Below, one piece after another: positions 37,371 to 49,419 of a stretch of 64,000 nucleotides of DNA; positions within the stretch are counted from its first letter, which is position 1, and each line of letters starts with the position of its first letter. The translations under genes were made by a program, and so were the position numbers. The DNA comes from Henckelia pumila (taxonomy: Eukaryota > Streptophyta > Magnoliopsida > Lamiales > Gesneriaceae). The notes beneath the pieces were generated by a model. That model was not told where the DNA came from, did no database searches, and saw only the letters and a list, made by a program, of their open reading frames with translations. The stretch covers positions 152,100,861 through 152,164,860 of the forward strand of contig NC_133122.1 of NCBI RefSeq assembly GCF_033568475.1, in the 5' to 3' direction.

Positions 37371-37509
37371 ACGGGATATTTAGGTAGAAGGGAGTGAAAT
37401 CTATTCTATTTAAAAAAAAGGATTGGACATGTAATTTATGTGTATGTTCTTCTGTTTATTTAATAAAAAATAAAAAAAAATTTAATAAATTTTAAAAACC
37501 AAATTTTCT

Positions 37510-37680
37510 TAAGGTTTGGGTCGACCCAGAGCAATCTTGGGTCGACCTGCTTGGGGTTGACCCAAGATTGCTCATGCTTGCGTCGACCCAATTTGTGCTG
37601 CGGAAAGATGTTTTCGCAGCGCGCTGCGCGCTGTGGAAAACCAAATGCGCGCTGCGGAAAAAAGCATTGCGTGCCTAAAA
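37510..37680. repeat. Left cluster of GGGTCGACCC palindromes and GC-rich hairpin
   Basis: Several copies of TGGGTCGACCC or variants occur at 37518-37592, then CGCAGCGCGCTGCGCGCTG near 37615-37633. The same palindrome family recurs at 39825-40225. Confidence 0.75.
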
Positions 37681-37829
37681 AAAATCATGTTTTATTAAAT
37701 TAAGGATGCGATACATAAGAGACTATGCTGATTATCAATTCCATAATACATTTTTGTTTGTAACCCATTTATTTGTATTTTTAACATTTATGTTTGTAAA
37801 AAAAATTAGGCAGTTAAATAATTTTTTCG

Positions 37830-38413
37830 TTGCTAATTTTACAATTTTGATCAAAATTTACATAATTTTACATATAATCGTATATGTTGCAACATATTGA
37901 TCCACTAATTTCACAAGTTTGTTCAATAATCGTACACATTTTTACATATGAATTCATTAATTTCACAAGTTTGACCGATAATTACATAATTTTGACATGT
38001 AATTACACAATTTTGTTTAATGTTTATTGACAATTGTACATTTTTTAACAATTTATCTACTAATTTCACGAGTATGTTTTATATTCGTACATATTAACGT
38101 ATGAAACCGCAAATTTCACAAGCATGTTTTTATCCACTAATGTTGACCGATAATCGTACATGTTTTAACATATGAAGCCACTAATTTTACATGTATGTTC
38201 TATAATCATGTTTTAGCACATGAATCCGATAATTTCACAAGTATTTTGACCTATAATCGTACATGTTTTAACATATGAATTCATTAATTTCTCAAATATG
38301 TATCATCATACATGTTTTAACATATGAATCCGCTAATGTCACAAAAATATTATATAATCATACATGTTTTAATATACGAATCCAGTTATTTCACAAACTA
38401 TAACATTAGTTAG

Positions 38414-38455
<42 letters not shown>

Positions 38456-39830
38456 ATTATTTTTCAAAATTATGTTGTATGATTATAAATATTGTAACAT
38501 AATAATCGATCAATTTCACGATTATGTTATATATATATATATATCCATTATTTTTCAAAATTATGTTGTATGATTATAAATATTGTAACATAATAATCGA
38601 TCAATTTCACGATTATGTTATATTATTATACATATTGTAAAATATTAATCGACTGATTCACGATTATGTTATATGATTATACATATTGTAACGTATTAAT
38701 CAATATTTTCACGATCATGTTATATGATTGTACATATTTTAAGATAAGAATCAACTGATTTCACGGTTATGTTATATGATTATACATATTGTAAAATATT
38801 AATCGACTGATTCACGATTATGTTATATGATTATACATATTGTAATGTATCTATCAATAATTTCACGATTATGTTATATGATTGTACATATTTTAATATT
38901 AGAATCAACTGATTTTACGGTTATGTTATATGATTACACATATATGAATCAACTGATTTCACGGTCATTGATAATTGTACATGTTTTAACAATGTATCCA
39001 CTAATGTCACGAGTATGTTCTATAATCTTACATGTTTAACACATGAATTCGCTAATTTCACAAATATGTTCTTAAATCGTATATCTTTTACCATATGAAT
39101 CTGTTAATGTCACAAGTATGTTGACCTATAATCGTGTATATTTTAACATATGAATCCGTTAATTTCACAAATATGTTATATAATCGTACACGTTATAATT
39201 TAGTACTTAAATGTTATAATAATCATTTCATCTATAATATATAATTATTAAACTTAAAACTTACAACATCCTCTCTGTGGATCGATCTCGTACTTACGGA
39301 TATATTATTTGCAGACAACCTACACTTGGGTGAATTACAATTTAAGTTGTAGCATATGTTGACCTAGAATCGTATATATTTTAACATATGAATCCGTTAA
39401 TTTCACCAATATGTTATATAATCGTACATGTTTTAACATATAATCTGCTAATATCACAAGTATGTTCTATAATGATACATTTTTAAATATATGAATCCAA
39501 TTATTTCACAACTATATTATATTATCGTACATGTATTAACATATGAATCCGCTAATTTGACAAGTATGTGATATAATCGTACGTGTTTTAACACATTAAT
39601 GCGCTAATTTCACAAATATATTCTACAATGATATATGTTTTTACATAAGAATCCGTTAACTTCACGATTATGTTCTACAATGATACATGTTTTAACATAT
39701 GAATCCAATAATTTAACAAGTATGTTCTATAATCGTAAATGTTTAACATATGAATCCAATAATATCACAAGTATGTTATATAATTATATATATATTAAAA
39801 TATGAATCCGCTAATTTCACAAGACCCAGA
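37830..39830. repeat. Minisatellite of ~50-60 bp units, AT-rich
   Basis: Dozens of drifting copies of a unit with TAATTTCACAAGTATGTT, then ATAATCGTACATGTTTTAACATATGAATCC (shown in two parts). An internal block of about 78 bases is duplicated around 38453-38620, next to a (TA)n run at 38415-38453. A non-repeat stretch interrupts at about 39265-39355. Frames in it (38827-39039, 39750-39956) are repeat artefacts. Confidence 0.85.
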
Positions 39831-40225
39831 CTTGGATCAACCCAAATATCAATTGTGTTTGGTCGACCCAGCATAAGCTTGGGTCAACCCAACCAACTTG
39901 TCTTGGGTCAACCCAAAAAAAATTGTTTGGGTCGACCAAGCATATGCTTGGGTTAACCCAAAATGCTTGGGTTGACCCAAGCATACCAGAAACCTTGAAT
40001 GCTTGGGTCAACCCAAGCATATCTATATGCTTGGGTCGACCATAAACCCAAGGTTTATGGTCGACCCAATCATATGCTTGGGTCAATCCAAGCATTTAAA
40101 TGCTTTGGTTGACCCAAGCATATGGTGCTTGGTCGACCCAAGCACAATGTGGGCTTGGGTCGACCAAGCATTTTTTTTAAGTTTGGGTCGACCAACTTTT
40201 ATGTTTTGGTTAGTCGACCCAAATT
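39825..40225. repeat. Right array of GGGTCGACCC / CCCAAGCAT palindromes
   Basis: Irregular tandem copies of GCTTGGGTCGACCCAAGC, often with GTTGACCC or GTCAACCC variants. The frames 39817-40095 (-) and 40003-40332 (+) come from the repeat and are not genes. Confidence 0.85.
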
Positions 40226-40613
40226 TTTGTTGGTTTATTATTTTTTGTTTTGGAAAAAGTGTACATGACAGTCAACTCCCCTTTTCTAAAAAAAAAAAGT
40301 CAAAATCCTTATTTTTTAAAATATACCCATGAGAGTCATATTTTTTTAACCAACCCGAAAATGACAGAACTAAGGGCGTGTGAATGTTGATGAAATTGAC
40401 CTCCAATAATCAATGTCGTTTCTATGGCGATTTCGATTTTGCCTTAACTTTTTTGAAAAAGATGATTCCTTATTTTCTTCTTTCAAGAAAAAAAAAACTA
40501 TTCTTTTTACGCAGCGTGTGAATAGGGGTAAACGGCCTCTCATACAATAAGTTTGGTGTCTATGAAGAAGCGAAACACAACATAGATTTTAGAATTTTAT
40601 TTTATTCAATAAA
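40226..40613. other. Intergenic, nothing recognised
   Basis: AT-rich sequence without a gene, repeat or transposon end that I can identify. Confidence 0.5.
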
Positions 40614-40970
40614 TTAAGATACCGTTTGGTATTATGGATGGTATCATGAATGTGGTGTACGATAGATGAATAAAAACATGATGAGATGTGGATAAGCAAG
40701 ACATAGATATGAATAAAATGTGGTTTTGTATGTTTTTTATTCTGTAGGATTATTGTGTTTATTCTCTTAATCATCATTGTCAAATTCACACAATTTCACT
40801 TATCCTCCACTAATACCATGAGTTAAAAAGGTATTTGTCATCAAACCTACATCTAATGTTATACCGGGTCATGAGATATCATTGAATTAACAAAAAAATA
40901 AAAAAAACATGAGATGAGTAAAAATTTATGTCTCATCTCACTATCATCTCATGTACCAAACGATGCTTAA
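40614..40970. mobile_element. MITE candidate with CGTTTGGTA inverted ends
   Basis: Left end TTAAGATACCGTTTGGTA; right end, inverted, TTAAGCATCGTTTGGTA. TTAA or TAA at both borders would fit the 3 bp TAA duplication of PIF/Harbinger MITEs. About 350 bp, no coding frame. Confidence 0.6.
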
Positions 40971-41442
40971 AGGTAACAGTTTAAGATCTCTTATATTTTT
41001 ATCTTAAATCTATGTCATAAAATTGATCGTATCATAATCTTTAAAAAGATTTTGTATAAGAGTAATCACATCAACATCCTCTTGTAAAAATCTAGAAAAA
41101 CGAAAAAAACTAATGCTGTGGAATCAATGGACATTTGTAACTCGTGTGTTTTCAAAAATTAGAACATATATGAAAGTATAAAACCCCTTGTAAATATAAG
41201 ATAAATATGCGTATAGTTTCTTTGGGATAAAATACATTTTGAAAATTGAAAGATAAATCTCAACAATAACATTATAACCCCGGAAAATTGAACCATTATG
41301 ACTGTCATACATACGTTTTACAATTGATCAGCAAATTATTTCATCGAAAAAATTCAAAAAATCCCGAAGGTACATCGTGCAAATCCAGAATAACTTCCCC
41401 AAAAAATGAGACTAAATAAAGGCGAGACAAAGTCGGGAGAAG
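40971..41442. other. CBR1 3' flank
   Basis: Likely contains the 3' UTR of the minus-strand CBR1. No other gene is visible. Confidence 0.5.
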
Positions 41443-43061
41443 TTAGAATTGGAATAACATCTCGGAGGTGTAACCAAGAGCCTCGAGATGGCCGGCCATG
41501 GCTTTGTTCATCGGTGGAGGGCCGCATCTAAGAATCTGCAGATTCAGAAAGTTAAACTCAGTTCTTGAATTTTCTTCCATCACATTTTGTAGTTTATCTA
41601 AGATAGCTGAATTCCAAACCTGAATATCAGAGGCTGGTGCAGGGCAGTGAGCTTGAATCATTTCCTTCGAGACGAACCCCACGCCGTCGTTCCATTCTTC
41701 TGGAGGCTACACAAGTTCAAAAATAACCAACAGATATAGCTAGTTACATGGGTAAAAAAAGTAGTATAATAATGCATATTTTTGAAGGACAAAACAAATA
41801 TTTTAAGAAATTATATGCATGGAATTTGACAATATTTCCATTTGAGGGTTGGTGCTATTAATAACAAAAAAGTCCAAATCCTGAGCTTCTTTTAATTACT
41901 TTCCAGAAAAAGAGCAGAAACCAAGAAGCTAAAATGGATTGAGGAAATGTCCAGTTTGACCACTCAATCAAATAAAGGCTTGAAATCCTATTGGATGGAA
42001 TAGCTTCCAGGTGGGGAATATCATCGCAAAATGGATTGCAACTAATTGCATATGAAAGTAGAAAGTGCTAACAACTCTTTATTCAGTTAGCTCTTGCAAC
42101 TTTCTACAGCCAAACATGGAGTTGTTCACAATCAGTTTGTGTGATTATAGTCACAAACAAGAAGAAAGAAGTCACGTTGACAATCGCAAATCAAATCCAA
42201 GCAGAAAATAAATACTCGAAATTCCTCAATAAATGGCGTAAAGAAACATTCAATTTACCTGATTGAGGACGTAGTAAACTTTGAACCTGTTAGGATAATT
42301 TTTAGCGAGGCTATCCAACTCATCCTGCAACCAAGGCGCACAAAAATACCTAATCAAACACAAATTGAAATTCTTATACTTATTCCAACACTTAATACAA
42401 CAAATCATACACTCTACGAGTTTTTGTTTAGATACACCCAAACCCTCAGGTTTGACAACTACAATTACACCTTAAATGTTTGGTTAGCATTACAATAAAA
42501 TATTCCATGAAGGTTTAAATAGCATGGCTTTTACACCTTTGTCGGAAGGAATCAGTAGATTTACATTGCATGCAGCATTCAAATGGACCAAGTGCATTGT
42601 GTATCACAAATTACCTTGAGCAAAATGTCATCGACGGTAACATTAGCATAAATTAGATGCACCTTCGTTTTGTCGCCGGGGTTTTCAAGAATTGCTCTAG
42701 TAACCTAAACCAAAACAAATGAAAAGAAAAAAAAGTTGAATTCCAAATATACATATATATATGTATGTATAGGAAACGATAAATTCCACATTATCGTTAT
42801 ATCTAAAGAAAGAAATAAATGGAAGATTCTTAATTTTGAGGAGTTTAACCTGGAACATTGGTGTAATTCCAGAGCCGCCAGCAAGCATTCCAAATGCTCT
42901 CACCTGTCCTGGTTTATAATTGAATCGACCCTATAAAGAAGAGCTTCTCAATTCAACAAGGAGGTTTGAAGCATGCATATGTGGAACCAATTGCACATAT
43001 AATTTTATTTTTTTTTTTAAAAAAAAGTAACCAAGAGAATGTGATACTACATTAAAAACGA

Positions 43062-43093
<32 letters not shown>

Positions 43094-44721
43094 AAAAAAC
43101 ACACGAATACAAAACCTACGCCAGTTGAATATCACTATTAGAAGTTAGCTACAGATTCATACCGTATTGACTATTGACATATAAAAAAAGGCTGCTGTGC
43201 ATCTAAATTTAGGATCTCGCAAATATCAAACATTCAATCTAGAGAAATGAGTCAAATAAAAATGTAAAACTATGTTATATAAAAAATACAGAGAAATGTG
43301 AAATTGCGAAAGCCTTGCACATTCCCTTTACAACAAGAACTTAGAATTTCATACGAGATATGAAACCAACAAATTTTTTTCTTTAATTTTCACTTCATTC
43401 TTAAAAGATTAAACATTGCCTCTTAGGAATTCAAAAAAGCTATCTTGATGAAGAATGTACCTTTGGTCCTTTCACAGAGAGATAATCGCCTTCATGCATT
43501 TCTCGAAAATGGTGTGACATTCTTCCTTGCGGGTACATCTTTACAAATATTAAAAAACTAGTGAGCCAACAGAAATATTAAGATAGATCCTCATATATCT
43601 GCATCCAGGGAAAATAATAGAATGGAAAAAGATACGGAGTCAACCTTTATAACTAACTCAAAGTATCCAACATCAGAATCCAAAGTAGTCGGAGTGTATG
43701 GTTTGATGACCTCTTCACCTTGACTATCCTTACCCCTACCCAAATAGGACATAAATTTGAATGTGTGACATTACTAAATCAAAATTTGTTTTTTGTTCTA
43801 ATTAATAAAGATAGGACCTACGCGCCACAAATACTAATAAAACATAATAATTCGAAAATGATAATTTATTTAGATTGTGCTAAAACTACAAGATACCTGC
43901 AGCTGATGTGTTTTCCAATGGGAAGGCCCAGGACAGACGAGGGCGAAGGAAGGGCAAATTTGAACCTCGCCACATTATGGCTAATTTGTGTTTTCTTGAC
44001 AAGCTTAAACTCCTTGAAATTATCAGGATCCAAGCACACTGCCGCACACAAAGATACCAAGTCAAAATAAAGACAAGCATGCAGACAAATCTCATCTTCA
44101 TTCAAATATGTCCCCTATCATCCTAAAGAAGTTTTACCATATTCAAATCGGCAGATATCTATAAAGTATCGATAATAGAACACCCTAACACACCAAATAA
44201 TAGCGGAGATGTTGAATTTACAGAGTTTTAGAAGACAAAAGCCCAAATACTTAAATGCTGGAGACAGCAATCAAAGAATATAATTCAACACCCAATCTCT
44301 AATCGTTGAGCTCCGTAAATTAGCACCCCTACCATGTAAGGTTTGAGTTCGACTCCGAGCACAGGGAGACGAGACGACTAGCACCAACAAATTCCAGAAA
44401 ATGGGAGGTATTTTATATTTTTACGACGAGCGTGTCCATAACCGGGAAAAATTGAATCCTTAGGCTAAATGAAGATCAAACAAATCAAAAGGATTGCTTC
44501 AAATCCCCAATCAAACTACCGGACTTGAAACAAAACCCAGAAAACTCATAAATAAAACACGCAAATGTACAGATAGGTTCTATCGGCAAATAAATCATCC
44601 AACCTTTTGGCTTCTTGGGGGATAACAAGAAATATGCGACCCCAATAGCAACCAGACCAACAGCGACACCAACAAATAATTGGCCTTCAGATGTTGCCAA
44701 GAAATTCATGGCCCCAAACAA
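41443..44721 (-). CDS. CBR1: NADH-cytochrome b5 reductase 1
   Basis: Membrane flavoprotein passing electrons from NADH through FAD to cytochrome b5 for fatty-acid desaturation and related ER reactions. Nine exons join in frame: 44721-44604, 44038-43897, 43735-43645, 43538-43461, 42930-42850, 42704-42615, 42324-42259, 41706-41620, 41535-41443. All introns are GT-AG. The product has 281 residues, the length I recall for Arabidopsis CBR1. An N-terminal membrane anchor lies at 15-34. The FAD domain follows, with KPYT at 98-101. GGSGIT (161-166) and CGPPPM (255-260) mark the NADH-binding half, and it ends in MLFQF. A second ATG at residue 5 is an alternative start. A (GAAA)n microsatellite sits in intron 4. 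No defects seen. Confidence 0.97.
43060..43097. repeat. (GAAA)n microsatellite in CBR1 intron 4
   Basis: About nine tandem GAAA units. Confidence 0.9.
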
Positions 44722-45670
44722 TTAGAATACCTAGAATTTTCAGACAGGTAAGTAATTCACCGAATGGATATAATATTCATTCAAAAACGTAAATCCCATC
44801 ACATATATTAAGAGAGCAGCAAAAACTATCGAAAATATGCAACGGGTTGGTGATTATTTGGTAATTAAAGATCCCAAGAACTGCCTTTTTCCGTGAAAAT
44901 GATACCTTACTTGAGACCAGAAATGGGAATCTTGATTAAACTACACCTTATGCAAGCATGAAAGAAAAGGATAATTGAAAATGGTGAATAAAAATGGGGG
45001 AGACTTTTTGGAATTACGCCATCGAAATGGGGGTTGGAGAGAAATAATACTGGATAAAATTGACCGCTACCAACCCACTCGCTTTCAGTTCTTCTCCATC
45101 CCACCAACCTTGACTTGAACTTTACAGTGGCTCTAATATAAAAAAGAAAAATTAAAAAAAAATTTCAAACTTATCCGCTGTTTTATGGCGAAACCGTGGT
45201 ATTTTTTTTATTTAAAAAATATTTTTTAAAGTAAAAGCTATAGTAATTTGTGTTTGAATAAATAAATTGAAATCATTTTTTTAGTTGATTAATAAAAAAA
45301 GCATTTCAAAATCTGTAAATATGAGTTTTTAAAAAAGCAATTATTTTGGTTTATATATAAATGCTTTTAAAAGCACTGCAGAAAAGCATTGCAGATCTAT
45401 CCGATCACATTTAGAACAATAAAAACATTTTTTTAAAAAAAAATATTTTTTCTCTTTTAGCTTTTTCATCAAAACGATCTCGGTATTTTTTGAATAGACT
45501 CATTTAATTAAAAAAAAGAGTGTTAATATATTTTTTCTCGAAATTGTTTATAAATTTATCCCTAACGTGTTCTGCCATATATTTAATGCATTCTATTTCG
45601 GTCTCTCTGTCTCTTTATCATTCCGTTGAAAACTAATTTTAATGTGTTTATTTCGACCTCTCTATTCATC
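44722..45670. other. CBR1 5' leader and upstream intergenic DNA
   Basis: The first ~400 bases probably hold the CBR1 leader and promoter. The remainder is AT-rich with no gene recognised. Confidence 0.5.
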
Positions 45671-46085
45671 TTGTTATAATATATCTCACATTAAAATATT
45701 AAACTAATAAATAGTTGGTTATAAACCCTTGAGACAATCCACTAATAAATAATTGGTTATAAACCCTTGAGACAACCCCACTTAATAGGCAAAATCTTTT
45801 GGATGGACACCTCATGAGTTTATAACCTAACATTTGATGTTCTCGTTGAGAGTCGGCGTAGCGGAAGGAGAGCCCTAGAAAAGGGCTACCACCAAAAAGA
45901 AAGTTGAGTGAAAGCCGTCTAGAGTAGACCACCGGCCCGCCGCGAACCGGCTTCTCAAGGGGTCGACAATATTACAATATCTCACATTGAAATACTAAAC
46001 TAATAAAGAATTGGTTATAAATCCAACCACACCCAATAGACAAGCCTTTTGGAATGGACACCTCATGAATTTATAACCTAACACA
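45671..46085. repeat. Unclassified duplicated repeat
   Basis: Blocks at about 45682-45838 and 45967-46083 share TATCTCACATT, AACTAATAAA and GGACACCTCATGA...TTATAACCTAACA. A 38 bp tandem duplication with TTGGTTATAAACCCTTGAGA lies at 45702-45777. The minus strand has TGTTAGGTTATAAA ends at both blocks, which may be remains of LTRs or of a tandemly inserted repeat. The GC-rich spacer (45845-45965) holds no gene. Confidence 0.6.
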
Positions 46086-46556
46086 TCTCCTCCTTGAAAT
46101 TAACGGTGATCGATGACGATGATCAAGTCAAACTCCATTAAAAAAAATTCAACTAACTCGAATTGGTCCTTAATTTTTCGAAAATATATTTAGAATTGAT
46201 CGATCATTTAAACTCAAATATTTTCTAAAAAAAAAAAAAAAATCCCCAAAACAATCTTGGTTGATTAAAATGCATGAAAAATAAATACCAAGAAATTGTA
46301 TTTAAAAAAAAAAAAAAACATTGGTTGGTCTAATTGGTATCTTGAAATCATCGTATATAATGTGTTAGTGAGTTTCGTCATTTTTCGAAACAATGTTAGT
46401 ATTACACGGATCATACACACGCTTGGCTCGTGAGAGAGAACATAATTGCAACGCAAAGCATGCATAGGGCCGTAGGTACCAAGGAATTTTTATAATAACA
46501 AACAAAATGACCAATATATTAAACTAATAAGTAAAGCTAGCTAGCGATAAATGGGG
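46086..46556. other. Intergenic, nothing recognised
   Basis: AT-rich with poly(A) runs. The 66-codon frame at 46265-46465 (-) is not convincing. Confidence 0.5.
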
Positions 46557-46877
46557 TCATCTCCTGAGCACATTCCGGTGGAAGTTGAGGTGGCAGCCGC
46601 AAGCGACGCAGGCCAAACTGGTATGATCATGAGATGGCCACTTGAACTCCTTGCAGCCATCGACAGTAAAAGAACCATCCCGTTGATGGAATAGTTTGTG
46701 GCACTCTGTGCTCACATACTCTTCGATTTTCCGATGGAAGTTTCGGTGGCATCCGCACGCACTGCAAACAGATAAAGCTTTGCCCTCCTCAAAGCCCTGG
46801 CAACCGTCCGCTTTGTTGCCGAGTTGCTCGTGTATTTTACAGCATTCGCCGTGATACACTCTGATGATTTCACCCAT
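46557..46877 (-). CDS. Mini zinc finger protein with two ZF-HD dimerisation domains
   Basis: A single-exon, 106-residue protein of the ZF-HD/mini zinc finger (MIF) class. Known MIFs lack a homeodomain and bind ZF-HD transcription factors, blocking their nuclear entry or DNA binding. Here two ZF domains stand in tandem: residues 7-50 (YHGECCKIHE...CSACGCHRNFHRK) and 54-102 (STECHKLFHQ...CVACGCHLNFHRN). Each keeps the C...H...DGC...C.ACGCH.NFH pattern. MIFs normally have one domain in about 80-100 residues. There is no signal peptide, membrane segment or homeodomain. A (TA)n run lies about 40-65 bases upstream. No stop or frameshift is seen. It could also be a decayed ZF-HD relative, but the intact metal ligands argue for a working protein. 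Confidence 0.85.
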   Translation of the reverse strand: MGEIIRVYHGECCKIHEQLGNKADGCQGFEEGKALSVCSACGCHRNFHRKIEEYVSTECHKLFHQRDGSFTVDGCKEFKWPSHDHTSLACVACGCHLNFHRNVLRR

Positions 46878-46914
46878 TTCCTTCTACTTTCGATCGCTTG
46901 CAACATATATTGTA

Positions 46915-46940
46915 TGTATATATATATATATATATATATA
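46915..46940. repeat. (TA)n microsatellite upstream of the mini zinc finger gene
   Basis: Thirteen or so TA units, 38 bases or more from the ATG on the minus strand. Confidence 0.85.
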
Positions 46941-47153
46941 GGAAACAATTAGGCTAGCTTCATAAATAAGCATCATTACTATTATGTACTGGGATTTAAT
47001 TGGGAACTTGAACAGTAGTAGTAGTCCAAGAGTCGATCTACTGGTCCAAGAATTTCAAGGGTCGATCCGCTCATGAATTACCATCATCCATGTGAAAACC
47101 TTCTCCAGCCCGAATTCAACTTCAAGGACTCCACTGGAATTAATTCTAATTAA
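46941..47153. other. Upstream region of the mini zinc finger gene
   Basis: Contains two similar phrases (AGAGTCGATC, GGGTCGATCC) near 47029-47062 and no gene. Confidence 0.4.
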
Positions 47154-47415
47154 TATTCCCTCAAACCAATTATATTGTCCGTTTCCTTTTTTGTTTGTCC
47201 CAAATATATAGTCATACATCATATTTAGTAATATTTTTTTATACTTCTTTACTAATATACCCCTATTAACTACACCTTAAAAATTGTGCAATCATTTTCT
47301 AATACATTAAATAGGGATAAAATAGGAAGTTTATATAAAATTTACTTTCCAAATAAATTTTTCTTAATTCGTGTGAAAACTAAAACAAGACAACATATAT
47401 GGAACGGAGGGAGTA
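47154..47415. mobile_element. Stowaway-like MITE
   Basis: Left end TATTCCCTCAAACCAATTAT and right end GGAACGGAGGGAGTA resemble the CTCCCTCCGTTCC termini of Stowaway MITEs, which duplicate TA. About 260 bp, no transposase. The 66-codon frame over it is not a gene. Confidence 0.75.
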
Positions 47416-48508
47416 TTACTTTCTTTGAAATGTACCACGCGCACCTCCCATTTTATATAAGACGCATAAAGTTACATTTTGTATGACGCAGAAAGTTACG
47501 CTTAGATCGATGGATTTGATTTAGACAAAGACGTCATCAGAAATTTTTAAATCTGCTAGACAATTTATTTTGGTGCTATGTATACATACAACACGAGAAG
47601 AGATGTGCAATTTTTACAATAAATTTTTTATAAATCATATAATAATGTTGGAAAGCTATTAATTTAAGGATAAATTAATAAATTATTGATTTAAAATGTA
47701 TTTTTTGATTCGATGAACATAGATTTTATTACATAAAAATAATAATTGTGTTTCATTAGTGTTCATATCATATTTCTTGAACTGATATAAAAAAATAAAA
47801 ATAAAATTCATTGTACTTATATGATTATAAAAACAAGTAAATTAATGATATTAGCTTTTTAATAATTTAAAAATATTTGTTGTATACCAATCGAATACAT
47901 TTTATTGTACAATGTGAATACAATTGATATGCATATATGATTCAATAAGAAGTAGTGATTAAATTTAACTAAATTTAAATTTCAAGAAAAACCTAACAAA
48001 ATCATAACTTACTAACATAATAGTAAGAAATTAGTAATTAAATATTTCTTATTAGATTACTCTTAAAAAAAGGTGAAGTGGATATTGAATATTGAACTTA
48101 AATATTAGCTCAAAAGCCAATTAAGTTTGATTGTTTTGCCCAACATGGATGGCACCACTTGGTTTTTAAGATGAGATAAATGAAGGATAGTAAAAAGAGT
48201 GATAGGGAAATGAAAGATGAGGATAAATGATAGAGTGATCAGATATAACCATAATGTTAGGTATAAGTTTAGAATAGTTTTTTATGATTTGTATTGTAAT
48301 TATTGAAACACACTCGTCATATGTTAATTATAAAAATATTGTATTAAAATCAATTTATTATTATATATATATATATATTGACCAAATAAATTAGAAAAAA
48401 TTATGTTCATACTTACGTAGGAAAATAGATTTTTGAAGAATGAATTACGGAGCAGCCGTGATTCAAAAATCATTTTTTTTATTTTAGAGATATCCAAATC
48501 TGATCTCC
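47416..48508. other. Intergenic AT-rich DNA
   Basis: No gene recognised. A short (TA)n run is at 48361-48380. Confidence 0.5.
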
Positions 48509-48529
48509 CATTACAAGAAAAATGCACTA

Positions 48530-48765
48530 ACACAACACTTAAAAAACAACATTTTTAGTAAAAAGTGTTGTAATTTTTTGAAAGACAATGCTTTTAGTGA
48601 AAAGCGTTGTCGTTATATGTTTTTTATTTATGAAAGACAACGCTTTATTTACAAAGCGTTGTAGAATAGGCTTTTTTTGGGGTCAAAGACAACGCTTTTA
48701 AAAGCGTTGTCTATTAGCGTTTTTTTTACCATATATCACAATACTTTTTAAATAGTGTTGTAGAA
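48530..48765. repeat. Left subterminal repeat array of the CACTA element
   Basis: Five or more copies of AAAGACAACGCTTTT or its complement AAAGCGTTGT, some degenerate, between 48541 and 48765. Confidence 0.85.
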
Positions 48766-49419
48766 AATCTATTATTTTTATTTAAATTAAATCATAAAAT
48801 AAATAATATTACCCAGATCCCCAAATCAACCCTTCCCGATTCCTTCTCTTCTCCAATCTGATCACTAGCCTTTCTTCTTTTTCTCTCTTTCAATTGAAAA
48901 TCCCTTCGCCGTCCTTTCTCTTGAATCATAAAAAACTGGTTTGGAGTTTTGTTCCCCACAACATAATCTTCATTTTGAGCCAAATATCGACTGATTTGAG
49001 CCCTTTTTTCGTGGGACCGAAGTGTTGCCGCGACTTGATTTTGTGCCCTTCTTCTCCGGTGAGTTTCAACCCCGATTTTCGGTCGATTCTTGGTGTTCTA
49101 GCGTGGATTCAAAATTTAAGAAATTATCTATTATGAATTTGTGTTTTTGTAGCCCGTATGAATCACGATCCGACAAGAATGGCTGTTGTTCCGTTCCAGC
49201 TTTTTTAGCTTTGAGTTTTGGCTTTATAATTAAGTTCTGTTTGAATGTTTTTTCTGAAGACTTGTTTAATACCTGTCAAAATATTTAGTATATTTTATTT
49301 TCAAAGTCTTTTAATATTTTTAATATTTTTTAGCTAATATTGCGCTCTTTTTTGTGATTTTCGCCGTCTGGAAATTCATGTTTCAAGAATCCGAAGCCTG
49401 ATACTTGCTACCTGTAACA
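48766..49419 (+). other. Captured 5' leader-like DNA inside the CACTA element
   Basis: CT-rich from about 48830, then a possible leader exon ending near 49060 with a donor-like CCG/GTGAGT. A duplicated phrase, AGCTAATATTG...GCCGTCTGGAAAT, occurs at 49334-49382 and 49482-49530. Probably the promoter and 5' leader of the captured FKBP gene. Frames here are short and unconvincing. Confidence 0.45.

Noticed and set aside
37830-39830. Regularly repeated units considered as a CRISPR-like array
   Set aside because: Units drift and are contiguous without unique spacers, and the window is plant nuclear DNA, so it is a minisatellite.
40003-40332. 109-codon frame and the opposite 92-codon frame with repeated Gly-Arg-Pro-type words
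   Set aside because: Produced by the GGGTCGACCC repeat; frames exist on both strands because the repeat is palindromic.
43720-44126. Plus-strand frames of 116 and 72 codons over CBR1 exon 2
   Set aside because: Antisense shadows of the conserved CBR1 exon.
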